A stretch of 64,000 bases of DNA from Halobacillus hunanensis (GTDB taxonomy: Bacteria > Bacillota > Bacilli > Bacillales > Halobacillaceae). The translations under genes and the position numbers were made by a program. Shown here one piece after another: positions 19,149 through 28,173 of the stretch (position 1 is its first letter; the number at the start of each line of letters is the position of its first letter). Under the pieces are notes generated by a model. It was not told the origin of the DNA, searched no databases, and saw nothing but the letters and a program-made list of their open reading frames with translations. The stretch covers positions 558,001-622,000 of the forward strand of contig NZ_FVZB01000006.1 in the NCBI RefSeq assembly GCF_900166655.1. The letters run 5' to 3'.

Positions 19149-19194
19149 AAGAAGTACAGCGTTATGTGGAGCCATAACGTTGTACTTCTTTTTA
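19149..19194. terminator. Bidirectional terminator, related to one at 50.7 kb
   Basis: AAGTACAGCGTTATG pairs with CATAACGTTGTACTT around a 6-base loop, with A-run before and T-run after. It serves the NERD-like remnant and the galactitol operon. A very similar hairpin stands at 50711-50758. Confidence 0.85.
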
Positions 19195-19199
19195 CTTAT

Positions 19200-20255
19200 C
19201 TATCCTCTCTCCGGGTAAAACAACACCTTCACATATGAGCCTCTTCTATTAACCAAATGCTCAAACGTTTCAGGGCCTTCCTTCAAATCCAACTGATGCG
19301 AAATCATCGGCTTAACATTAATTTGACCTGTACTCATATAATGAACTGAAGATCTCCATTCTCTACCTGGAAATGGAGCAGAAATCGCATTCCATGAGCC
19401 GAGTACCCTTAGTTCATTACGTACTATTCTTTCAAAATAGAATCGTTCAATATGGATATCCGCATAAGGGATCCCCATGAAGACAACTTCCCCGCCCTTT
19501 TTTGGGAGGGCAAATACTTGAGCGGAGGTAATCGGGGAGCCTGCCGATTCTACGGCCAAGTCAACACCCTGCCCGTTCGTATAGTCAAGAATCTGCTCAT
19601 GGGCCGGTTTTTCCAGTGAATTAATTAAGACGTCCGCTCCTACTTGTTTAGCTACTTCAAGCTTTGTTTCATCAATATCAACTGCATACACTTTTTTCGC
19701 CCCAAAAATCTTTGCCCATTGTATGGAAAGCAAACCAATACTTCCGCAGCCCATAATGGCAACTTCTGCCCCTGGCTGGATAGTTGTGCGATAGAAGCCG
19801 TGAGCTACAACAGAAGATGGCTCAATCAACGCTGCTGTATCGTAGTCTACATGATCTGGAAGCGGTACGATATGTGCTGCTGGCAGCTTTACATATTCTG
19901 CATATGCACCGGGATGACGCGCACCGATAACGGTTAATTTTTCACAGCGGGATAACTCGCCTTTTTGGCAGCTCAAACATTTACCACAATAGTAAGTAGG
20001 ACATCCAGCCACGCGGTCACCGACCTTAATATCTTCAACACCAGCCCCAACTGCTGCAATTTCCCCAGCAAACTCATGACCAAATGTCATTCCTTCTACA
20101 TAAGGGCCTAACTTTTTATATCTAGATAGATCGGAACCACAGATCCCCACAGCTTTCACTCTGACAATCACATCATCTGCTTGCTCAATGACTGGTTCTG
20201 GCGATTCTTCAAAGCGAATATCACGTTCATCATAAAGATTCAGGGACTTCATCAT
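19200..20255 (-). CDS. Zinc alcohol dehydrogenase, galactitol-1-phosphate 5-dehydrogenase type
   Basis: This 351-residue medium-chain dehydrogenase oxidises a polyol (phosphate) with NAD. The catalytic zinc ligands lie in GICGSD and GHEFAGEIAAVG. Four structural-zinc cysteines occur in CGKCLSCQKGELSRC, and the Rossmann motif is MGCGSIGLLSIQWAK. It most resembles GatD. It is the last gene of the operon with galactitol-type EIIABC, so galactitol-1-phosphate to tagatose-6-phosphate is the likely step (inference). ATG at 20255 and the next codon pair ATG at 20252 are both possible starts behind GGGGGAAG. Confidence 0.85.
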   Translation of the reverse strand: MMKSLNLYDERDIRFEESPEPVIEQADDVIVRVKAVGICGSDLSRYKKLGPYVEGMTFGHEFAGEIAAVGAGVEDIKVGDRVAGCPTYYCGKCLSCQKGELSRCEKLTVIGARHPGAYAEYVKLPAAHIVPLPDHVDYDTAALIEPSSVVAHGFYRTTIQPGAEVAIMGCGSIGLLSIQWAKIFGAKKVYAVDIDETKLEVAKQVGADVLINSLEKPAHEQILDYTNGQGVDLAVESAGSPITSAQVFALPKKGGEVVFMGIPYADIHIERFYFERIVRNELRVLGSWNAISAPFPGREWRSSVHYMSTGQINVKPMISHQLDLKEGPETFEHLVNRRGSYVKVLFYPERG

Positions 20256-20281
20256 TCTTCCCCCTTTCTATCAATCCTTTA

Positions 20282-20440
20282 CTAGTTTGCCGATGATTGT
20301 TGAGTCCCTTTTCCTCTGAAAATGATGCTATATAAGGCGCAACCTACAACGAGCGAGTTAAAAATGATCTGGTATTCGAAATAAACATCACCTATTACTC
20401 TCATTGGGCCTAACATAAAGTCTAAAAGAGCATCTACCAT
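20282..20440 (-). CDS. 52-residue membrane protein in the galactitol operon
   Basis: This small gene starts at an ATG (20440) with GAGGGG five bases upstream and ends at TAG. It encodes MVDALLDFMLGPMRVIGDVY, then one hydrophobic helix (about 24-43: YQIIFNSLVVGCALYSIIF), then a basic tail RGKGTQQSSAN. It lies between two polyol dehydrogenase genes on the same strand, with 27 bases to the gene on each side, and fills the intergenic space completely. I know no function. Position suggests a single-pass accessory of the PTS permease or of polyol metabolism. Confidence 0.7.
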   Translation of the reverse strand: MVDALLDFMLGPMRVIGDVYFEYQIIFNSLVVGCALYSIIFRGKGTQQSSAN

Positions 20441-20467
20441 TTTATCCCCTCATTTCAATTAATCTTG

Positions 20468-21499
20468 TTACTCAACAGGAGTTAACAATACTTTAATCGC
20501 CTCTCCATTTTTAATAGCTTGATAAGCTTCTTCCCACTGGGTAATATCAAATTCATGTGTCACCATCGCTTTGGCATTCACACTTCCGTTATTCATTAAT
20601 TCAAGGGAAGGCTCCCAATCAGCCGGCTTTTGACTTCTGCTCCCTACTACTCGGATTTCCTTTTGAATGATTTTTTCAAGGTCAAATGGAACTTCTGATT
20701 GAGGAAAAATACCAACTTGGCCATATTGACCTTTTTTACGCAGCAAATCCAGCCCTTGTTTAGCTGCAGGAGAGGCACCCGAGCATTCAAATACAACATC
20801 TGCTCCGTACCCATCAGTCAACCTGTTAACCAGTTCTTTAATATCTTGTTCCTGCGTATTTACTGCGTAATCAATTCCTAATTCTCTGGCCTTTTCCAGG
20901 CGAACGCGATCGCTTGTTAATCCTGCGATTAAAACTTGAGCACCGTGGCTCTTTGCAACTTGTGCTGTGAACAATCCGATGGGGCCTGGGCCCATGACAA
21001 CGACTACGTCTCCATCATTAATCACCGTTTTTGCCACAGCATGATACGTACAAGCTAAAGGCTCAGTCATGGATGCCGATTGGTAATCAACCTTTTCAGG
21101 GAGGTGATGAACACTGTCTTTGCGGGCAATTAAGTACTTGGCAAAGCCGCCATCTTGCTGAGTACCAAGCCCTTTACGATAATTACATAAGTTAAAGTCA
21201 CCAGATTGACAGTACTCACATTCTCCGCAAATATAGAAGGTCGTTTCTGATGTCACCCGGTCACCAACCTTAAATTCGTTAACCCCTTCTCCGACTTCCA
21301 CAACTTTACCGGAAAACTCATGCCCTAACGTAACAGGCACTTTCACCTTGTAATGTCCTTCATAGGTATGAATATCAGATCCGCAGATCCCTGCATAAAC
21401 CACTTCAATTTTCACTTGGTCACGACCGACTTGCGGCTCCTCTTTATCTTGAATTTCCAGCCCACCATATCCGAGTTCCTTTTTGACTAGTGCTTTCAT
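20468..21499 (-). CDS. Zinc-dependent polyol/sorbitol dehydrogenase
   Basis: This 343-residue medium-chain zinc dehydrogenase has the catalytic zinc residues in GICGSDIHTYEGH and GHEFSGKVVEVGEG. The structural zinc cysteines are in CGECEYCQSGDFNLC, and the nucleotide-binding motif is MGPGPIGLFTAQVAK. It is a paralogue of the dehydrogenase at the end of the operon. Two different dehydrogenases suggest that the operon handles two polyols, or two steps of one. It follows the EIIC gene by about 40 bases. Confidence 0.85.
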   Translation of the reverse strand: MKALVKKELGYGGLEIQDKEEPQVGRDQVKIEVVYAGICGSDIHTYEGHYKVKVPVTLGHEFSGKVVEVGEGVNEFKVGDRVTSETTFYICGECEYCQSGDFNLCNYRKGLGTQQDGGFAKYLIARKDSVHHLPEKVDYQSASMTEPLACTYHAVAKTVINDGDVVVVMGPGPIGLFTAQVAKSHGAQVLIAGLTSDRVRLEKARELGIDYAVNTQEQDIKELVNRLTDGYGADVVFECSGASPAAKQGLDLLRKKGQYGQVGIFPQSEVPFDLEKIIQKEIRVVGSRSQKPADWEPSLELMNNGSVNAKAMVTHEFDITQWEEAYQAIKNGEAIKVLLTPVE

Positions 21500-21542
21500 T
21501 TGAACTCCTCCAATACGATCTATTCCTGCTTATATCAACGGC

Positions 21543-22802
21543 TTAATTAAATAGACTAAATAACTTATAGATAATCCAGTTCACTAAGTTACCACCTTGG
21601 TCAATACTCGAGATTTTGGTTGACCCTTCCGGCATATTGAAATCTGTATTGATCGCCATTTCTGTAAAAATAGGTGCAACATCTGTTGCCATATAAAGAG
21701 ACAACGCAATCATAACTGTACCTACAATGACTGAATGAACAATATTTCCTCTTGCACCACCAACGATAAAAGCAACAATAAATGGAATAGTGGCCAGGTC
21801 ACCGAATGGCAGCAAAGCATTGCCTGGCAGAATAACGGCTAATACCACTGTAATAGGCACGAGGATAAGGGCTGTAGAGATGACGGCAGGGTGACCAAGT
21901 AACACGGCTGCATCAAGTCCAATATAAATTTCTCTTTCACCGAAACGTTTTGATAACCATTCGCGAGCAGATTCGGATACAGGCATTAACCCTTCCATCA
22001 GAATCTTAACCATTCGCGGCATCAATACCATAACTGCCGCCATTGCCATACCGATTTCAATGACTTCGCCAGCACTGTATCCTGCCAATAAACCGATGGC
22101 TGCACCAAGAAAGAGTCCAATGAAAATCGATTCCCCAAAAATACCAAACCGTTTTTGTATCGTATCAGGATCTGCATCCCATTTTTTTATAATGGGAGTT
22201 TTTTGCAGCAGTCGAACTAGGAAAATTCCCGGAGCGTAGGAAATGGTACTGCCTGTAGCAATGGAAACTCCAGGTAATTCATAAAAATCACTTACCATAG
22301 GTGCTGTCCAATCGGCTACTTTCAAACAGACAATCTGGAATAATACTGCTGCAATTAGTCCTTGAATTATACTTCCGGAAATTGCGTAAACCAGCGCTGC
22401 CATGAATGTATAGTGCCAATAGTTCCAAATGTCCACATTCATCGTTTTCGTTGTCTTCGTAACAAGCATGACAACGTTGACAACTAAACCTAATGGAATA
22501 ATAAAGGCCGCTACAACAGATGCCCAAGCAATCGATGACGTTGCCGGCCAACCTACATCAATCACATTTAACTCCACTCCTAATCGATCAACCATCCCTT
22601 GGGCTGCAGGACCAAGATTATTAACAAGCAAATCTACAACTAAGAAAATACCAACGAAAGCCACCCCGATTGTTAAACCGGAACGAAAGGCTTTACCGGG
22701 TTTCTGACCAAACAGTAACCCTAACAAGAAAATGGCTACCGGCAAAATAACGGTTGCACCTAAGTCTAAAAAGCCTTGTATTACATCAACAAAACTTTGC
22801 AT
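21543..22802 (-). CDS. PTS galactitol-type EIIC
   Basis: This 419-residue integral membrane permease subunit of the galactitol (Gat) PTS class has about ten hydrophobic segments. It opens with MQSFVDVIQGFLDLGATVILP, and GLDAAVLLGHPAVIS occurs in the second half, both typical of GatC. With the separate EIIB and EIIA upstream it forms the full transporter that imports and phosphorylates a hexitol. Confidence 0.9.
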   Translation of the reverse strand: MQSFVDVIQGFLDLGATVILPVAIFLLGLLFGQKPGKAFRSGLTIGVAFVGIFLVVDLLVNNLGPAAQGMVDRLGVELNVIDVGWPATSSIAWASVVAAFIIPLGLVVNVVMLVTKTTKTMNVDIWNYWHYTFMAALVYAISGSIIQGLIAAVLFQIVCLKVADWTAPMVSDFYELPGVSIATGSTISYAPGIFLVRLLQKTPIIKKWDADPDTIQKRFGIFGESIFIGLFLGAAIGLLAGYSAGEVIEIGMAMAAVMVLMPRMVKILMEGLMPVSESAREWLSKRFGEREIYIGLDAAVLLGHPAVISTALILVPITVVLAVILPGNALLPFGDLATIPFIVAFIVGGARGNIVHSVIVGTVMIALSLYMATDVAPIFTEMAINTDFNMPEGSTKISSIDQGGNLVNWIIYKLFSLFN

Positions 22803-22875
22803 GTTCGTTTCCTCCCCACTTGTTTAAAGAGAACCTCTTTCGTCAATTAAAGTCTTCCAGTTTTGTTGTAGCCGC

Positions 22876-23160
22876 CTATTTTTTCAGTTCTTCTAAAATC
22901 TGTTTTTTTGTATTCTCGGTTCCGATTCCTGTGAGGAAAGATTGGGCGTTAATCACTGGAAACGGATAGTCCTTTTTCGTCATCGCAGTCGTGACTAGTA
23001 AATCTGCTGTATCTACATAGCCTCCAACCTCTGCAATCTTGATTTGAACTAGATCAACTTTAAGGTTATTTTCTTTTACCATTTCTTCAATAGCTCCATT
23101 AACCACCGTTGATGTTGCGATCCCTGCTCCACATGCTACCAATACTTGTTTCTTTTCCAT
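22876..23160 (-). CDS. PTS galactitol-type EIIB
   Basis: This 94-residue phosphotransfer protein has its phospho-cysteine in VLVACGAGIATSTVV near the N-terminus, the GatB signature. It is two bases from the EIIA gene and 73 from EIIC, all one transcript. Confidence 0.92.
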   Translation of the reverse strand: MEKKQVLVACGAGIATSTVVNGAIEEMVKENNLKVDLVQIKIAEVGGYVDTADLLVTTAMTKKDYPFPVINAQSFLTGIGTENTKKQILEELKK

Positions 23161-23162
23161 GT

Positions 23163-23648
23163 TTACTCATCTCCTTTAATTGCAATAAAGTCTAATTTTT
23201 CTTCTAATAAATGTTTTATCTTTGTTTTATCTCTTTCGCTTACTAAATATTTCAAGGTGTCTTCATTCTGAAAGATTTGCATCAGTGTCTGCAGGAGTGA
23301 TAACTGCGAATGGGCTTCATCCATGGCCAGCATAAACACTAGTTTTACAGGTATCGTTTCGCTATCATCCCCCATTACACCGAAATCAACAGGATGTTTT
23401 AGAACGCCTATACTAATTGTTTTTCTGTGCACATGTTCCACGTCAGTGTGTGGAATCGCAACGGATACCCCTGCTGTGGGCAACCCTGTTGGAAATTCAC
23501 CTTCTCTTTCGATAACAGCTTGTATAAAGCTTTCTTTCACAAGATTTCTGTCTACTAAATTGCGGGCCATTGTAGTTAAAACATCTTCTTTCAATGTGCC
23601 TTCTAGATCTAGTAGGATGACGGATTCATTAAAAAAGATTTCATTCAT
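23163..23648 (-). CDS. PTS EIIA, fructose/galactitol type
   Basis: This 161-residue PTS-EIIA-2 domain protein carries its phospho-histidine in GVSVAIPHTDVEHV. It passes phosphate from HPr to the EIIB encoded just downstream. The regulator gene upstream ends 39 bases before it. Confidence 0.92.
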   Translation of the reverse strand: MNEIFFNESVILLDLEGTLKEDVLTTMARNLVDRNLVKESFIQAVIEREGEFPTGLPTAGVSVAIPHTDVEHVHRKTISIGVLKHPVDFGVMGDDSETIPVKLVFMLAMDEAHSQLSLLQTLMQIFQNEDTLKYLVSERDKTKIKHLLEEKLDFIAIKGDE

Positions 23649-23687
23649 TTTCTAACCCCACGATCTTCATTTGTAATGACTGTTGGT

Positions 23688-25745
23688 TCAATCCATGGAA
23701 TAAGATTCAATTATTCTATAAATCTCTTCGACTGTATCAGAGCTTATTATGCGATTTCGATCTTCTTCCGAACCGGCGAGTTTCATCAGCTGCATCAGAG
23801 CATGGATATGCTGTTGTTTATCAACTGCAGCAATAACAATTATGAGATTAATCCGATAATCCCCTGTAAAATCCACACCCTCTTTAAGCCTGAGAAGGCT
23901 CATTCCAACATCATTTACGCCCTCCTCTGGAGCTGCGTGTGGGATCGCGATATTTGGTCCGATTACAATATAAGGATCCTCTTCTGTCCGACGACTCATC
24001 GCTTCCACATATTCCGGTTCGATCTTTTCTTTATCTACTAATGGCTGGGCACATACTCGAAGTGCCTCCTCCCATGAATCAACAGCATTCCTTACTGTAA
24101 TCCTACTTTGAGGAATTAAGTCTTTGATACTCTTCTCTCTATTTTTAACAGACTGTGTAACCGAGGAATCCTCATCTCGATCAATGTAGTTTTGCAAATC
24201 ATCAGCGAGGTTCTTTTCATTTTCGATCACTGCATGGTTGCTAATAATATCTATTAATTGGTTTACGTTCATATCTTTTGGGATGTATCCGTGCAGTTCC
24301 AGCATGACCTGTTTCCGGAGACGATATTTCTCCTCATCTGTTAGAAAAGCATTGGAAATAAACAGTTTTTTATCTGTCTCCAGTGACGTCGGTGAAAAGA
24401 CAATGTCGTAATCCAAGTTGTAATCGATAAATTCTCGTACAGATAAGGAATCAAGAAAAATAAACCCTGGGAATAACTCCCTTAATTCGTTAAACATTAA
24501 TCTTGATACCGAAACACCTTGGGGACAGACAACCACCGCTTTTATTTTTTCCTCAATACTATCTCCCTGCCTGGTCATCCATCCGCCAATAAGCATCGTG
24601 ATATAAATCGTTTCACTTTCAGGAATATCCACTCCGATTAAGTCCTTAAGCGGCCCCGCTGATCGTTTGACGAGATGGTGTAACTCCTTGAATTCTTGAT
24701 TAAGGGAATCTTGAACAGCCATGGTTTCAGTAAGCTGGTACTTAATTCGATAATAAGCAGGCTTGATATGCTGAAACAACTTATTCATCAGCTGCTGCCG
24801 GTCTTGCAAATAGATACAGGCGCTTTTCTCAAATAAGCGCAGCATGTCATCGATGGCTGGGACTAATTTTGGAATAGCATCGTCATTCGTTAAATAGTCC
24901 GACCAATAAACATTGGTCGTCAACAGATGGAGAGTAATGAACAAGCGTTCTTCGACTGGAATTTGCTCCGTATCATGAAAAACCTCCTCGGTTGCCAGGT
25001 ATTCCTTCGTATCAGATAACTCCTCATACTGGATAGAAAATGAATCAATCTCATTACCTTGCTGGATTCTTCTTAGAATTAAGATAAGAATGTATGGCAT
25101 TGTGGCTAATTTTTCATCGGTGAACTTCAAACTTAACTTGTTCTCAACGTTCTCAATTCGTTGATTGAACTCATTTATTTCTTCCGTATCAATATTGGCT
25201 AATTGCCTTATCTTCTTGTGACCCCCATGGACCTGCAGGAGTTGATACGTAATTGTAATAAGCAACCTACGTATTTGAAACTCTTTTCCTTCGAGCAAAT
25301 AACCTGACGTTCTAGAATAGCGAATCATCAATCCATACTCTTCTAAATCTTTCTGTACTTGCTTCAAATCACTAAGAACCGTATTTTTACTAACATTCAG
25401 TTCAATCGAAAAATGGTTAAGAGAAAGTTCCTCTTCACTGCTGAGGAGCATCATGATAATAAGATCTGCACGTTGACTCTCTGAGAGAGCAGTTGTCTCT
25501 AGGGGAGTACTTTCTTCCTCACAGTATAGTTTCGTAAAAACGGACTGATCGATGATAAAGTGACCTTTTCTCGTTCTCTCGATTACTGGAAGGTTCTTGG
25601 CCATAAGCCACTCATTGATTTTGTTAAAGCTGTACCCAAGCTGGCGTCGAGTTAAGTTATATTTCTTCTCCATGGCCAGGCTAGTAATGCTTGGGTTGCT
25701 GACCAATTCATCCATAATCCGCTTACTTCTATCATCAAGTGACAA
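23688..25745 (-). CDS. PRD-type transcriptional regulator of the galactitol operon
   Basis: This 685-residue BglG/MtlR-type activator has two N-terminal helix-turn-helix units (TSLAMEKKYNLTRRQLGYSF and ELNVSKNTVLSDLKQVQ). Two PRD domains cover about 200-410 (His in RLFITLHLLTTN and ELHHLVKRSAG). An EIIB-like region without an obvious cysteine (VVVCPQGVSVSRLM, near 425) follows, then a C-terminal EIIA domain (NIAIPHAAPEEG). It is the first gene of the operon and presumably activates it when phosphorylation reports inducer and no glucose. A consensus CRE stands 49 bases upstream. Confidence 0.85.
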   Translation of the reverse strand: MSLDDRSKRIMDELVSNPSITSLAMEKKYNLTRRQLGYSFNKINEWLMAKNLPVIERTRKGHFIIDQSVFTKLYCEEESTPLETTALSESQRADLIIMMLLSSEEELSLNHFSIELNVSKNTVLSDLKQVQKDLEEYGLMIRYSRTSGYLLEGKEFQIRRLLITITYQLLQVHGGHKKIRQLANIDTEEINEFNQRIENVENKLSLKFTDEKLATMPYILILILRRIQQGNEIDSFSIQYEELSDTKEYLATEEVFHDTEQIPVEERLFITLHLLTTNVYWSDYLTNDDAIPKLVPAIDDMLRLFEKSACIYLQDRQQLMNKLFQHIKPAYYRIKYQLTETMAVQDSLNQEFKELHHLVKRSAGPLKDLIGVDIPESETIYITMLIGGWMTRQGDSIEEKIKAVVVCPQGVSVSRLMFNELRELFPGFIFLDSLSVREFIDYNLDYDIVFSPTSLETDKKLFISNAFLTDEEKYRLRKQVMLELHGYIPKDMNVNQLIDIISNHAVIENEKNLADDLQNYIDRDEDSSVTQSVKNREKSIKDLIPQSRITVRNAVDSWEEALRVCAQPLVDKEKIEPEYVEAMSRRTEEDPYIVIGPNIAIPHAAPEEGVNDVGMSLLRLKEGVDFTGDYRINLIIVIAAVDKQQHIHALMQLMKLAGSEEDRNRIISSDTVEEIYRIIESYSMD

Positions 25746-25793
25746 CCTTAGCCCCCCTTTCCAAATTTATTGTAGCATTCAGAAAACTACGAA

Positions 25794-25807
25794 TGTATAC
25801 GCTTTCA
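25794..25807 (-). promoter_or_regulatory. CRE (CcpA) site of the galactitol operon
   Basis: On the minus strand the site is TGAAAGCGTATACA, a full match to the catabolite-responsive-element consensus. It lies close upstream of the regulator gene, so glucose should repress the whole operon. Beside it (about 25815-25840) the motif GTACATGTACATTTAATGTAC forms overlapping palindromes of unknown role. Confidence 0.7.
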
Positions 25808-25888
25808 TCTAAAGTACATGTACATTTAATGTACAATATCGTGATTTACATGGAAAAACACAGAAATTGAACAGTAAGAATCTTCTTT

Positions 25889-25944
25889 TAATAAAAACGC
25901 AAAGCCTGTGTAAATAGGAATCTACTATTACACAGGCTTTGCGT
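25889..25944 (-). terminator. Strong terminator of the thioesterase operon
   Basis: Two perfectly complementary 17-base arms (25897-25913 and 25928-25944) flank a 14-base loop. The minus strand continues with a T-rich tract. Confidence 0.9.
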
Positions 25945-26007
25945 TGTACAAGAAAGCACATATAGTTTTGAATAACCACTTTTGTTGATTTTACCATGAT
26001 TAATTAT

Positions 26008-26376
26008 CTACACCATTGAACCATGAAGACGCTCCGGTTTCGCCCCAAGAATCAACAGAAATATTCGTGAGTCCCCTATTTTTCGGTGCTTTTTCATCAA
26101 GTCTTTGACAACATGAATATCTGAGAATTCCTTCAGAGATTGTACTTCACAATGGTAAAGCCGAAGGACCGATTCTCTCACAAACTGCGGCTTATATTCT
26201 GGAAGCTCCTCATCCATTAATAACGAGCTCATATATCCATAATTCAATTGCAATTGTCTAGTTAAACTGACAACATGAAGCACTTGTTCATAGAGTTCGC
26301 CATGTTGCTGCTTTATTGCCTCTAAGTCATCTTTCGCCTTACAGATATCATTTAGACCGGCTACAGCTAGTGCCAT
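26008..26376 (-). CDS. Hypothetical 122-residue protein coupled to the thioesterase
   Basis: I do not recognise the family. The start at 26376 is chosen because its ATG overlaps the upstream stop as TAATG, which implies translational coupling. The protein begins MALAVAGLNDICKAKDDLEA, is mostly helical and amphipathic, has no signal peptide, and ends GAKPERLHGSMV. Sharing a transcript with an acyl-CoA thioesterase suggests a role in acyl-group metabolism, but nothing in the sequence shows it. A very strong terminator follows. Confidence 0.7.
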   Translation of the reverse strand: MALAVAGLNDICKAKDDLEAIKQQHGELYEQVLHVVSLTRQLQLNYGYMSSLLMDEELPEYKPQFVRESVLRLYHCEVQSLKEFSDIHVVKDLMKKHRKIGDSRIFLLILGAKPERLHGSMV

Positions 26377-26909
26377 TATGCTTCCACTCCCTTTTCCCAC
26401 GGTTTCTCTAACCCAATGATCTCGGTTAATTCTTGACTGTGTTTCCTGCGGATCCTTCGTGTTTCTGCGCGCTCTTTTCCAGATTCATAAAGAAATTTCT
26501 CTTCATTTGTTTCAGGTACTATATCTGGAACTTTAACCGGGTTTTTGTTGTCATCCAGCGCTACAAACGTAAGAAAAGCAGTCGCTGCCATTCGGCGTTC
26601 CCCTGAAATCATATCTTCGGCAATTACTTTGCAAAAGATTTCCATCGACTTGCTTCCTGTGTAGGATACGAATGACTCTACACAAACGGAATCAGTTTGA
26701 TGAATGGGGTGAAGGAAGTCAATGGAATCAGTTGAAGCTGTCACACATTCCTTAACCCTGGCATGACGGCGAGCAGACAGAGTAGCATTATTATCAAGTT
26801 TTTTCATCAACACGCCGCCAAAGAGTGTATTATAATTATTCAAATCATTGATCATCACTTGATCAGTATTCACAATTAGACTTTCTTTCGGATTCCTTGT
26901 TTGGATCAT
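26376..26909 (-). CDS. Hotdog-fold acyl-CoA thioesterase
   Basis: This 177-residue protein is like Bacillus YkhA (172 residues). It shows MINDLNNYNTLFGGVLMKKLD with the catalytic asparagine/aspartate region of hotdog thioesterases, SIDFLHPIHQTDSV, and a central beta strand pattern. It hydrolyses fatty acyl-CoA esters in the cytoplasm. AAAGGG stands eight bases before the ATG. The downstream hypothetical gene starts within its stop codon. Confidence 0.88.
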   Translation of the reverse strand: MIQTRNPKESLIVNTDQVMINDLNNYNTLFGGVLMKKLDNNATLSARRHARVKECVTASTDSIDFLHPIHQTDSVCVESFVSYTGSKSMEIFCKVIAEDMISGERRMAATAFLTFVALDDNKNPVKVPDIVPETNEEKFLYESGKERAETRRIRRKHSQELTEIIGLEKPWEKGVEA

Positions 26910-27089
26910 ATGGCATTCCCTTTCCTGCCTGTTATGGTGTTCAATGCATTGACAACACCTAGTGTAGGCCTGTGAGGAAGATAAGTGAAATGGTTATTCA
27001 TCATATAAACAATAGATGGTATCTATGGAAGCGCATCCACCTATGCCATATAGGAATACAATTCGCATAATTATATAATAAAATTTTAT

Positions 27090-27120
27090 AAAAAAATGAG
27101 CCTGAAGAACTTCAGACTCA
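27090..27120 (-). terminator. Terminator of the CidR-like gene
   Basis: GAGCCTGAAG pairs with CTTCAGACTC (one mismatch), loop of two, and seven T residues follow on the minus strand. Confidence 0.8.
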
Positions 27121-27137
27121 CCTTTTAACACCTGCAA

Positions 27138-28034
27138 CTAATCAGGAAAACTCCCAAACGTTAAACGCTCTTGTGTAAACTTCAGCCACTCTTTCGTGGC
27201 ATAAGATTGATAATGATTTTTCTTCCAAATTAAAGCAAGATCCCACTCTATCATCGGCTTCACTACCTTAATTCTATGTACATCTTCCTTAAGAAGCATC
27301 GATACGCTATGCGGCAAGATCGATATTCCTAGATCAGCCGCAATCATTTTTCCAATAAAGTCCCACTGGGTACTCTCGGAAACGACATGCGGTAAGAATC
27401 CCGCTTCTTTACAAGCTTCTTTAATTCGGTCATTTAGAGCAAAGTCCTTGTTAAAAAGAATCAATGGTTCATCTTTTAATTCCTCAAGTTTCACTTGTTT
27501 CCTTGCTGCAAGACGATGGGACGGAGGAACAATCACTTTCAACCCCTCTTTCATAAAAGAAAAATAGCGGAAGTTCTCTTCCTCGGTTGGCAGCACCGTA
27601 ATCCCTACATCTAGCTGATCATTTGTTATATCCTCTTCAATTTTCTTCGTCCCATTTTCCAATAACTGAAACGTAATGTTCGGATAAAGCTGATGAAATT
27701 CTCCAAGTATGCGAATAAAATGATCAGCATCCATAATCGGAGGCAAACCAATTCGAATATGCCCCTTTTGCAGGCCTAATAAATCATCTAACTCGGTCTG
27801 CAAGTTATTAAAAGCACGATCAATCGTTTGAGCCTGATCGAGTATCACTCGTCCAGCATCTGTTAGGACAAGTTTTTTCCTGGACCGATCAAACAGCTCA
27901 ACCCCAAGCTCTTCCTCTAAATTTTTTATCATTTTACTGATTGTAGGCTGCGTTAAGAACAAATGATCAGCGGCTCGGGTAAAGCTGCTAAAACGTGAAA
28001 CTTCTATAAAATACTTCAGGTGTCGAATATCCAT
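27138..28034 (-). CDS. LysR-family regulator, CidR-like
   Basis: This LysR regulator of 298 residues from the ATG at 28034 has an AGGTGA site about eight bases upstream; an earlier GTG overlaps that site. The winged helix reads FTRAADHLFLTQPTISKMIK, followed by a linker helix and a two-lobed effector domain (HIRIGLPPIMDADHF to the C-terminus). It resembles Bacillus CidR (YwbI), which controls holin-like lrg/cid genes in response to acetate-type overflow, but no such genes are nearby. It has its own terminator. Confidence 0.85.
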   Translation of the reverse strand: MDIRHLKYFIEVSRFSSFTRAADHLFLTQPTISKMIKNLEEELGVELFDRSRKKLVLTDAGRVILDQAQTIDRAFNNLQTELDDLLGLQKGHIRIGLPPIMDADHFIRILGEFHQLYPNITFQLLENGTKKIEEDITNDQLDVGITVLPTEEENFRYFSFMKEGLKVIVPPSHRLAARKQVKLEELKDEPLILFNKDFALNDRIKEACKEAGFLPHVVSESTQWDFIGKMIAADLGISILPHSVSMLLKEDVHRIKVVKPMIEWDLALIWKKNHYQSYATKEWLKFTQERLTFGSFPD

Positions 28035-28122
28035 ACGTTCTTTCACCTATCCTGTTCGCTAAAATTACTTCGTCTTACCACTTTCTTTATATTTCCCTCC
28101 GCGTTATAGTTCTATAAATAAG

Positions 28123-28153
28123 AAAAAACGCAATTCAGTCTCTCAGAATTGCG
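28123..28153 (-). terminator. Terminator of the VOC-family gene
   Basis: GCAATTC and GAATTGC close a 9-base loop, followed by six T residues on the minus strand. Confidence 0.8.
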
Positions 28154-28173
28154 CCCATTGGCTTAACAACTTT

